Positions 7,290-13,394 of a stretch of 13,736 nucleotides of DNA are shown piece by piece. The position numbers and the translations under genes were made by a program. This DNA is from Polaromonas sp. (GTDB lineage Bacteria > Pseudomonadota > Gammaproteobacteria > Burkholderiales > Burkholderiaceae_C), in assembly GCA_025362825.1 (NCBI GenBank), contig JANYFF010000567.1, positions 1 to 13,736 of the forward strand, given 5' to 3'. The notes below the pieces were generated by a model. It searched no databases and had not been told where the DNA came from. It saw nothing but the letters and a program-made list of their open reading frames with translations. The number at the start of each line of letters is the position of its first letter. Positions within the stretch are counted from its first letter, which is position 1.

Positions 7290-7349
7290 GAAAATCTCCT
7301 GGGGTTTTTAAGACGATCAGACGCATTGGCGCTGCACTTCCAATAAAGC

Positions 7350-7547
7350 TCAAATTCTGTCAATCACCTTTTTGGCCTTGTCCTTGAAGGACTCCTTGGC
7401 ATCGCCGTAACCGCTCTGCAGTTTGCCCTTGCCCTGATCAGCCAGACCCTCGCCTTCGAGGCGTTCATTACCTACTGTTTTGCCGGCAACCTCTTTGACT
7501 TTGCCAACAACCTCATCCACACGTCCCTTGACCTGATCCTTGTTCAT
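7350..7547 (-). CDS. CsbD-family stress protein
   Basis: A 65-residue, very hydrophilic protein: MNKDQVKGRVDEVVGKVKEV, then AGKTVGNERLEGEG, then QGKGKLQSGYGDAKE. This Gly/Lys/Glu pattern with GKxKEVAGK and the short length are diagnostic of the CsbD (YjbJ-like) family of general-stress proteins. In other bacteria they are abundant under stress or in stationary phase, with unknown mechanism (family knowledge). AAGGAG lies 6 bases before the ATG at 7547 on the minus strand. A copy of the recurrent 8-base word lies about 160 bases upstream at 7710-7717, which links this gene to the same possible regulon as the plus-strand stress genes. Confidence 0.93.
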   Translation of the reverse strand: MNKDQVKGRVDEVVGKVKEVAGKTVGNERLEGEGLADQGKGKLQSGYGDAKESFKDKAKKVIDRI

Positions 7548-7774
7548 GGTGAACTCCTTGAAAGTGAACTAACAATTTACCGGCACACCCGAAGCCGCAA
7601 TGAAGCGGCCTGCTTGGCACATGATTAACACCAGATTGCTCTGGCATAACCACCTGCTCTCAATCTAGGGTGTGGCGTGCGTACAGACGATAAGCGCTCG
7701 CTGTTTTTTCTGTAGGACAAAAGATGCTGCAACCATGCTCACAAAAACATGCTCTGGCTATTCAGTCCAATGGT
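7548..7774. other. Intergenic region between csbD-like and thermonuclease genes
   Basis: A 227-base gap upstream of the csbD-like gene and downstream of the thermonuclease gene. It holds a small hairpin (GCCGC at 7594-7598 with GCGGC at 7605-7609) and the CTGTAGGA word at 7710-7717. I see no convincing coding frame and no clear -35/-10 pair. Confidence 0.5.
7710..7717. promoter_or_regulatory. Inverted copy of the recurrent word, upstream of csbD
   Basis: CTGTAGGA is the exact reverse complement of TCCTACAG found at 1181-1188 and 3938-3945. It lies about 160 bases upstream of the csbD-like start and is oriented toward that minus-strand gene as the other copies are toward theirs. Function is inferred. 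Confidence 0.4.
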
Positions 7775-8332
7775 TCAACGCGGATAGCAGCTGCCGTGAC
7801 GTTTGCGAAAGTCACGCGGATTTTCAGCAATCGGGTCACTGAACAGGCCGCGCTTGCCGGCCAGCGCGCGAGACTGCTCAACAACATACGGGCCGGGGTC
7901 CTTCCGGTAGCTATACGACCATGCATGGCCAGCAGACACCATCCATCGGCCAACATCCTCGCCCTGTAGCTGCAGCCTGGCGAGCAGACGGCCGTAGTCG
8001 TCATGCGAGCGTCCGGGATTGGCGATCAGCGTCACGCTCTGGCCCTTGACATGGCGCGTCAGCGCAGCGCGAGACGATGCACCGCCAGCCTGGCAACCCT
8101 CGGGGGCATCAATCCCTTCAATGCGGACTTTCAGCGTTTCGTTCGATGGCGTCACCCGCACCCACACGGTGTCGCCGTCGACCACGTGCGTGACCACTCC
8201 TTCATATACAAGCGGTGCCGGCTGCGCAAGCGGGCTGACGGAACCCACTGCCCACAACAGGGCGGCAAGCACAGTGAAGCGTACTGCGCGGTGGGCGCCC
8301 GCCAGGTCGTGATGTCCGAATGCCAAGGTCAA
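7775..8332 (-). CDS. Secreted thermonuclease (SNase)-family protein
   Basis: A protein of about 185 residues with a staphylococcal-nuclease fold. Active-site counterparts are visible: DGDTVWVR with Asp52/Asp54, Arg70 in KVRIEGIDAPE, Asp75, Glu78, and Arg115 in DDYGRLLARL. The C-terminal EDVGRWMVSAGHAWSY helix is also typical. The hydrophobic stretch at about 17-34 followed by SPLAQPAP looks like a signal peptide, so it likely acts in the periplasm or outside. Such enzymes cut DNA and RNA with calcium. The start is uncertain: TTG at 8332 overlaps the upstream stop (TTGA), while TTG at 8326 or GTG at 8272 are possible. The overlap suggests coupling to the DUF429 gene. Confidence 0.88.
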   Translation of the reverse strand: MTLAFGHHDLAGAHRAVRFTVLAALLWAVGSVSPLAQPAPLVYEGVVTHVVDGDTVWVRVTPSNETLKVRIEGIDAPEGCQAGGASSRAALTRHVKGQSVTLIANPGRSHDDYGRLLARLQLQGEDVGRWMVSAGHAWSYSYRKDPGPYVVEQSRALAGKRGLFSDPIAENPRDFRKRHGSCYPR

Positions 8333-9150
8333 GCTGAAATAATCCAGCCCTCCAGTGGGTCGATGTTGTCGGGCAGGCCGTAATCGGGCGCGCCCTGCTC
8401 ATGCCGGGTCTGGGCCCAGGCCGCCTGCATGAGGCACAGCACGGCGTCCAGGCTGTCGCCTTTGGCGTCATCGGTCAAGGCGTCGCGCTGCGCGTGCGTG
8501 AGTTTGAGGCGTAGTTGCAGGCGGGTCTGGCCCATCTCCAAAGCGTGAATCAGGTCTTTGCGGGCGATCAGCCGGTCCGGCGTTTGTTTGGCTTTGTTGT
8601 CGCTTTTATACGAGCGGCTGCCCAGCACCTCACGCGCCAGCAAGCCGGGGTAGCCCTCCAGTGCCACGCGGGTACGGTCGCCGTCATACAGGCCTGGCAA
8701 ATGCACGCCTGCAGCCAGCAGGCGGGGCGCACCTGCGTGCAGCATATAGGCCACAGGCGGATTGACCCATTTCATCGACGGGCTCGAACCCGCAGGTTTA
8801 TCGGCGGCCCGATGTGCAAACTTTTGACCGACAGGCCGGGCGTCACAAAACGCGGCAAAGGTGTCGCGAATCTCTGCGCGGCTGAGCGACGCATAGTGCG
8901 CCATCAGCTCGTGCCAGCGCACCGGCCAGCCAAGGTGCACGACAAGTTCACGCGGCAGGCCGAAAGGCAGGTCAAACACGCCAAGCCATTGTGCGGGCTG
9001 GCAGAGCCAGGCCTCAAACGCCGTGAGTGAGGTGATCTGCTCTATTTTTGATAGCGTGACACGCCCGTCTTTACTGCCGCCGAGGGCTAAAACGATGGGC
9101 TTGGTACGGGTTGGGCTGCTTGAAAAATCGCAACCCAGCAACCAGCTCAA
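8329..9150 (-). CDS. DUF429 family protein (predicted RNase H-like fold)
   Basis: A protein of about 273 residues. Features seen are an N-terminal LLGCDFSSSP strand with the acidic residue expected of this fold, GVFDLPFGLP, an Arg/Lys-rich middle, EGYPGLLAREVLG, and near the C-terminus DDAKGDSLDAVLCLMQAAW, then DPLEGWI. These match DUF429 proteins, which are predicted RNase H-like enzymes with no settled function. No ATG start is available. TTG at 9150 directly follows the BLUF stop (TGA at 9152-9154) and has an AGG upstream; TTG at 9165 would add five residues and overlap the BLUF gene. Its stop overlaps the thermonuclease start, so the three genes are probably one transcript. Confidence 0.82.
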   Translation of the reverse strand: MSWLLGCDFSSSPTRTKPIVLALGGSKDGRVTLSKIEQITSLTAFEAWLCQPAQWLGVFDLPFGLPRELVVHLGWPVRWHELMAHYASLSRAEIRDTFAAFCDARPVGQKFAHRAADKPAGSSPSMKWVNPPVAYMLHAGAPRLLAAGVHLPGLYDGDRTRVALEGYPGLLAREVLGSRSYKSDNKAKQTPDRLIARKDLIHALEMGQTRLQLRLKLTHAQRDALTDDAKGDSLDAVLCLMQAAWAQTRHEQGAPDYGLPDNIDPLEGWIISA

Positions 9151-9151
9151 C

Positions 9152-9577
9152 TCACGACCTGCCAATGATGGATGCCGTCGCCATCAATTCTTCAAGCAAG
9201 GCCAGCGACATCTGGCCGGACACCGCGTAGGGGTCCAGCTCGGGCTTTTCAGAGTACTTAAGCAAAATGGAATTGTTGAGTTTGGCCACATTGACCTGCC
9301 CCATGGTCCAGCCGCCAAAACGGCGCTCTGAGATTTCTTCGTAGTGCAGCAGTACCACGTCTTTGTGGCGGATGTCTTTTTGAATGTGCCCATACAACTC
9401 GCTGACCTGCATGCGCCCGCCTTCGAGGGCTTGCAAAAAAATACCGCCGCCGTAACAAAGAATGCCGGTAATGCCGCAGGCTGGGTTGTGGCTACGGGAC
9501 TGCGCAAGAATTGATTCGGTATCAGACGATGAGGCGGGGTCAGCGACTCGGCTGGCGTAAAGAAGACGTACCAACAT
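9152..9577 (-). CDS. Short BLUF-domain blue-light photoreceptor
   Basis: A 141-residue flavin-binding light sensor without an attached output domain, of the PixD/BlrB type. The photocycle residues are all present: Tyr7 in RLLYASR, Asn31 in SHNPACGITGIL, and Gln49 in FLQALEG. The Trp/Met of the fifth strand are at Trp90 and Met92 in RRFGGWTMG. The remaining 50 residues form the C-terminal cap that usually contacts partner proteins. BLUF domains bind FAD and rearrange the Gln-Tyr hydrogen bonds on blue light (family knowledge). The ATG at 9577 is unambiguous, although its ribosome site is poor. It lies 38 bases after folE and immediately before the DUF429 gene on the same strand. The partner protein is not evident. 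Confidence 0.95.
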   Translation of the reverse strand: MLVRLLYASRVADPASSSDTESILAQSRSHNPACGITGILCYGGGIFLQALEGGRMQVSELYGHIQKDIRHKDVVLLHYEEISERRFGGWTMGQVNVAKLNNSILLKYSEKPELDPYAVSGQMSLALLEELMATASIIGRS

Positions 9578-9615
9578 GGTGTGGGGTGCTCGGGTTGCTG
9601 GAAATGAAAAAGGGA

Positions 9616-10338
9616 TTAATTGGTGGTGTTTTTTGGGATCAGCGCCAGGAATTCACGGCGCAAATTCGGGTCTTTCAAAAACACGCCGCGCATGACGGAG
9701 TTGATCATCTTGCTGTCCAGGTCTTTCACACCGCGCCAGCCCATACAGAAGTGGGTAGCTTCCATGACGATAGCCAAGCCGTCCGGCGAGGTTTTTTCCT
9801 GAATCAGGTCGGCCAGCTGCACCACCGCTTCTTCCTGGATCTGCGGGCGCCCCATGACCCATTCGGCCAGGCGGGCATATTTGGACAGGCCGATCACATT
9901 GGTGTGCTCATTGGGCAGCACCCCTATCCACACCTTGCCGATGACCGGGCAAAAATGATGCGAGCAGGCGCTGCGAACCGTGATCGGGCCGACGATCATC
10001 AACTCGTTCAGGTGCTCGGCATTCGGAAATTCGGTAATGGCGGGGCCTTCCACATAACGGCCCTTGAAGACCTCGTTGAGGTACATCTTGGCGACGCGGC
10101 GGGCCGTGTTGCCGGTGTTGTGGTCGCGTGCGGTGTCAATCACCATGCTGTCAAGCACGCCCTGCATCTTGCCTTCCACCTCGTCGAGCAGCTTTTCAAG
10201 TTCACCCGGCTGGATGAACTGGGCAATGTTGTCATTGGCGTTAAAGCGCTTGCGGGCGGTCAGCAGGCGTTCACGGATCTTGATGGAAACAGGCGTGCCC
10301 TCGTCAGTGGCATCTTCCATAGGCGTGTCAGATTTCAT
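9616..10338 (-). CDS. folE: GTP cyclohydrolase I
   Basis: Converts GTP to 7,8-dihydroneopterin triphosphate, the first step to folate and other pterins. Numbering below counts from the ATG at 10344. Zinc ligands are Cys127 and His130 in SACSHHFCP and Cys200 in EATHFCMGWRG. Catalytic His129 and His198 are present, and a Gln (168 or 170) sits in the MGRPQIQEEAV segment. The sequence diverges from the housekeeping consensus: CSHHFCP instead of CEHHFLP, and HFCMGWRG instead of HLCMTMRG. It may therefore be a secondary copy. AAGG at 10346-10349 suits the second ATG at 10338 (240 residues) better than the one at 10344. It probably begins a transcript with the BLUF, DUF429 and thermonuclease genes. 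Confidence 0.93.
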   Translation of the reverse strand: MKSDTPMEDATDEGTPVSIKIRERLLTARKRFNANDNIAQFIQPGELEKLLDEVEGKMQGVLDSMVIDTARDHNTGNTARRVAKMYLNEVFKGRYVEGPAITEFPNAEHLNELMIVGPITVRSACSHHFCPVIGKVWIGVLPNEHTNVIGLSKYARLAEWVMGRPQIQEEAVVQLADLIQEKTSPDGLAIVMEATHFCMGWRGVKDLDSKMINSVMRGVFLKDPNLRREFLALIPKNTTN

Positions 10339-10435
10339 AAGCATGCCTTGATATTACCAGCCTGCCCCGAAACCGTGTTTTTAAGGGATTTGAAGGTGGT
10401 TTATGCCTCCAGTCCCCGGAATTCAGCCACAGTTA

Positions 10436-10452
10436 GCTATTGATTTAATAGC
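10436..10452. repeat. Hairpin over the ligase stop codon
   Basis: GCTATT and AATAGC form a 6-bp stem with loop GATTT, covering the ligase stop codon at 10437-10439. The 11-base word GCTATTGATTT recurs inverted at 13392-13402 over the clsB stop. Such AT-rich GCTATT words resemble pieces of dispersed repeats in comamonads. It may act as a weak transcription end signal; no T-run is seen. Confidence 0.4.
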
Positions 10453-12257
10453 GCCTTGAGGTCGTCCAGGGTATTAGCCTCATGCAGCGGCTTGTCGCTG
10501 CGGATACGCAGCATGCGTGGGAACCGCACAGCGATGCCGCTCTTATGGCGCGGACTGCGGTTGATGCCCTCAAACCCCAACTCAAAAACCAGCGTCGGCT
10601 TGACGCTGCGCACCGGGCCGAATTTCTCCAGCGTGGTCTTGCGGATCACGCTGTCGATCTGTTTGAACTCTTCGTCGCTCAACCCGGAGTACGCCTTGGC
10701 AAAAGCCACCAGTTGCAATGTGACCCCCACGCTTGCCACTTCGTGTGCGACGCTGCCCCCCGAGGGGGCCGTCGCTTGCTCGGGGCGGCCCTTCGCGGCG
10801 CGTGCCTCCGGTAGCGCGGGCTCGCGCTTTTCAATCGCCTTCACCACCGCCTGCGCCTCGGCGGCATCGACGGGTGTGCGGTTCCACACCGCGAAGGTGT
10901 AATCGGTGTACAGCATGGCCCGCCGCCCGTGGCCAGCCTGGGCGTAGATCAGCACGCAATCTATGGTCATGGGTTCGATCTTCCATTTCCACCAGAGGCC
11001 ATCGGCCTTGGTACGGCCGGTGCCGTAGGCTGCGTCCAGCCGTTTGAGCATGAAGCCCTCCACGCCCCGCGCGCGTGATTCGGCGCGCAGGACGGCAAAC
11101 GACTGCCACGACTCAAGCCGTTCGACCGGCGACAGCTTGATGCGGGTGCCAGCCAGCAGGTGCTCGAGCATAAGCCGGCGCTCGCCTTGCGGCGTGGTGC
11201 GCACATCCTTGCCGGCAAGCTCCAGCAGGTCGTACGCCATGAAGGTCACAGGTGCATCAGCGAGTATTTTTTTGCCCAGCGTCTTGCGACCTATACGCTG
11301 CTGCAGCAGTGCAAAACTGGCCGGACGTCCGGCACCAGCTGGCGCTCCCGGCAATGCCGCAGCGTCGGCCCAGACCATGATTTCACCGTCGAGCACGGTG
11401 CCGTCCGGCAAGGGCTGCGCGAGGGCGATGATTTCGGGGAAACGCTCGGTCACCAGCTCTTCGCCGCGTGACCAGATCCAGACTTCGCCAGCGCGCTTGA
11501 CGATCTGCCCACGTATGCCGTCGTACTTCCACTCAACCTGCCAGTCCGACACCGGGCCAAGTCTGGCGTCCAGCCTCTCCAGCGGCGTGTCGAGCTGGTG
11601 GGCGAGAAAAAACGGATACGGCTGCCCAGCGTCAAAAATATCAACAAAATCATCGCTAGCCCCCGTATTTAATGCTACCAGTGCTTCATATTTAATAGCG
11701 GTCGGCATGGTCCTAGCGTCCATATAGCCCATCATGCGCTGCGCAATGCGTTTGGCATCAATGCCAGAATGCGCGGCCAGCGCGCGCTGCACCAGCAGTT
11801 TGCTGACGCCGACCCGAAAGCCGCCGCCGACCAGCTTCACCAGCAAAAACCGCCCCTGTGAATCCAGCTCGCGCCAGTAAGCCCGCACACGCAAGGCCAC
11901 CTCGTCTTCGGGCAGGCCGCGCAGAGGCAGCAAGCGGTCTTCAACCCAGTCGGCCAGCCCCAGGTCTGAATCCGTGAAGTCCAGCGGCAGGATGTAGGCA
12001 ATCGTTTCAGCCAGGTCACCCACCGCCTGGTAGCACTCTTCAAACAGCCAGTCGTCCAGCCCGGCCGCTTTGCAGGCGAGCAGGCGCAGCGTGGAGGTTT
12101 TGACGACCTGGCGAGGCTTGCCGCCGGACAGGAAATAAACCGCCCAGGCCGCGTCGCGGGCCGGCGTGCGGTCAAAGTAACGCTGCAGCGCATCGACCTT
12201 GGCGTTGGTCGAAGTGGTGCCGTCGAGTTCGGCGAACAGGCGCGCGAAATACTTCAT
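10437..12257 (-). CDS. ATP-dependent DNA ligase of the exonuclease-linked DNA-damage module
   Basis: A 606-residue ligase that seals DNA nicks through a lysine-AMP intermediate. The N-terminal DNA-binding domain is about 1-210; QPYPFFLAHQL at 212-222 introduces the adenylation domain. The nucleotidyl-lysine is Lys244 in EWKYDGIRGQ, with Arg249, LDGEIMVW at 289-296, VEGFMLKR at 399-406 and WWKWK at 422-426. The OB domain runs to about 590 and includes LVAFAKAYSGL and KFGPVRSV. The architecture matches the family annotated as cisplatin-damage-response ligases, paired with the upstream exonuclease (ATGA overlap, 4 bases). It is longer than the roughly 530-560 residues I expect, owing at least partly to the low-complexity insert at about 484-508 encoded by a palindromic DNA repeat. 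A second odd, AT-rich stretch encodes about residues 185-208. Confidence 0.95.
   Translation of the reverse strand: MKYFARLFAELDGTTSTNAKVDALQRYFDRTPARDAAWAVYFLSGGKPRQVVKTSTLRLLACKAAGLDDWLFEECYQAVGDLAETIAYILPLDFTDSDLGLADWVEDRLLPLRGLPEDEVALRVRAYWRELDSQGRFLLVKLVGGGFRVGVSKLLVQRALAAHSGIDAKRIAQRMMGYMDARTMPTAIKYEALVALNTGASDDFVDIFDAGQPYPFFLAHQLDTPLERLDARLGPVSDWQVEWKYDGIRGQIVKRAGEVWIWSRGEELVTERFPEIIALAQPLPDGTVLDGEIMVWADAAALPGAPAGAGRPASFALLQQRIGRKTLGKKILADAPVTFMAYDLLELAGKDVRTTPQGERRLMLEHLLAGTRIKLSPVERLESWQSFAVLRAESRARGVEGFMLKRLDAAYGTGRTKADGLWWKWKIEPMTIDCVLIYAQAGHGRRAMLYTDYTFAVWNRTPVDAAEAQAVVKAIEKREPALPEARAAKGRPEQATAPSGGSVAHEVASVGVTLQLVAFAKAYSGLSDEEFKQIDSVIRKTTLEKFGPVRSVKPTLVFELGFEGINRSPRHKSGIAVRFPRMLRIRSDKPLHEANTLDDLKALLNQ
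10742..10806. repeat. GC-rich palindromic repeat inserted in frame in the ligase gene
   Basis: Contains the perfect hairpin GCCCCC-CGA-GGGGGC at 10755-10769, followed by the complementary-looking arms TCGGGGCGGCC and CTTCGCGGCG. It resembles a dispersed intergenic repeat I associate with comamonad genomes. Here it lies inside the OB-domain region of the ligase gene and encodes about residues 484-505, rich in Ala, Gly, Pro, Ser and Glu, between conserved blocks. Copy number could not be tested. Confidence 0.6.
11636..11700. repeat. AT-rich patch in the ligase gene, possible repeat remnant
   Basis: A stretch of about 65 bases with clearly lower GC than the surrounding gene, including TATTTAATGCTACCAG and ATATTTAATAGCGG on the plus strand. 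It encodes about residues 187-208 (IKYEALVALNTGASDDFVDI) in the linker before the adenylation domain, where family members vary. The TTTAATAGC word also occurs at 10444-10452. Confidence 0.35.
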
Positions 12258-13333
12258 GCGGCAGCCGGTGCGTCGGTGGCACCGTCGGCGGCTCCAGCTG
12301 CCGGCGTACCCGCAGGAGGTTCGGCCACAAGGACCTGCTCTTCAACCGGGTCGTCACCGTATTCGGTATGAAAGGCCTCTGCCTGCAGGCCCTGCTCCGT
12401 AAGGTAACGCACCAGCACCGGGACGCTGCCATGCGTGACGATCACGCGGCTGGCGCCAGTCGCCCCTATGGCGCCCATCAACCCCGGCCAGTCGGCATGG
12501 TCACTGAGCACAAAGCCCTTGTCATAGCCGCCGCGTCGGCGTGCGCCACGCAGCTGCATCCAGCCGCTGGCAAACGCGTCGCTGAAGTCGCCGAAGCGCT
12601 TGATCCAAGGGCCGCCGGCGGCTCCTGGCGGACACAGGACGAGCGCGCGTTTGAAATCGGCCGCATCGGAAATGTCGCTGACCATCTTTGTTTCGGGCAG
12701 CTGCACCCCTGCTGCGCGGTAGACCTGGTTGAGGCTCTGGACAGCGCCATGAACCACGATGGGCGCAATGCCCGCGTCCAGCCCGCTCAATATACGTTGT
12801 GCCTTGCCAAAGCTGTAGCACATCACCACGCTAGCCTTGCCGGCGGCAGCATTGCCAGCCCACCAGGCGTTGATCTCGGCGAAAATTTCTGCATCGGGTC
12901 GCCAGCGGTAGATGGGTAGGCCGAACGTTGATTCGGTGATGAAGACATCACAGCGCACGGGCTCGAACGGTACGCAGGTGGCATCCGGTGCCACCTTGTA
13001 GTCGCCGCTGGCCACCCAGATCTGGCCGTCGTGGGCAAGCCTGACCTGCGCCGACCCCAGCACATGGCCCGCAGGATGCAGGGAAAGCGTGACACCGTTG
13101 TGCGTGATCTGCTCGCCGTAGTCAAGGTTTTGCAGCTGGATGCCTGTCCCTAGCCGCGAGCGCAGCACGCCTTCCGACGGGGTCGCTGCGAGATAGTGGC
13201 CATGCCCCATGCGTGCGTGGTCGGCATGGGCATGCGTGATGACTGCACGGTCTACGGGGCGCCACGGGTCAATGTAGAAGTCACCCGGCGGGCAATACAG
13301 GCCCTCAGGTCTTTGAACAATCAGGTCCTGCAT
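12254..13333 (-). CDS. Ligase-associated DNA exonuclease (metallo-beta-lactamase/beta-CASP fold)
   Basis: A 359-residue nuclease related to SNM1/Artemis and the 3'-end processing factor family. Metal ligands visible are HAHADH (His34, His36, Asp38, His39), His90 in HPAGHVLGSAQ, and Asp111 in SGDYK. The beta-CASP motifs follow: TESTFG at 133-138, the CYSFGKAQR segment near 172-180, SDHADW at 277-282, and THGS at 300-303. The last 25 residues are an Ala/Pro/Gly-rich tail with no recognisable function. Its stop overlaps the ligase start by 4 bases, so the two are translationally coupled. Family members act with that ligase, and often a helicase, in repair of crosslinks and double-strand damage. 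The ATG at 13333 gives the usual MQDLIVQRPEGLYCPPG start. Confidence 0.94.
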   Translation of the reverse strand: MQDLIVQRPEGLYCPPGDFYIDPWRPVDRAVITHAHADHARMGHGHYLAATPSEGVLRSRLGTGIQLQNLDYGEQITHNGVTLSLHPAGHVLGSAQVRLAHDGQIWVASGDYKVAPDATCVPFEPVRCDVFITESTFGLPIYRWRPDAEIFAEINAWWAGNAAAGKASVVMCYSFGKAQRILSGLDAGIAPIVVHGAVQSLNQVYRAAGVQLPETKMVSDISDAADFKRALVLCPPGAAGGPWIKRFGDFSDAFASGWMQLRGARRRGGYDKGFVLSDHADWPGLMGAIGATGASRVIVTHGSVPVLVRYLTEQGLQAEAFHTEYGDDPVEEQVLVAEPPAGTPAAGAADGATDAPAAA

Positions 13334-13394
13334 GCTTGCGGTACAAAAATCAAGGCTAAAGAAAAAGACTCAAGAGAAGGCAGGTTCGGAAAAA

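Noticed and set aside
6724..7311. Plus-strand open frame of 195 codons with hydrophobic stretches
   Set aside because: Antisense to the Ala-rich BON lipoprotein; the apparent membrane segments are the complement of Ala/Lys/Glu codons.
9511..10443. Long plus-strand open frame of 310 codons
   Set aside because: It runs antisense across the whole folE gene, whose zinc and catalytic residues are intact; the antisense product has no recognisable motifs.
11044..11727. Plus-strand open frame of 227 codons
   Set aside because: Antisense to the ligase adenylation domain; composition rich in Ser/Arg/Pro as expected from a GC-rich shadow frame.
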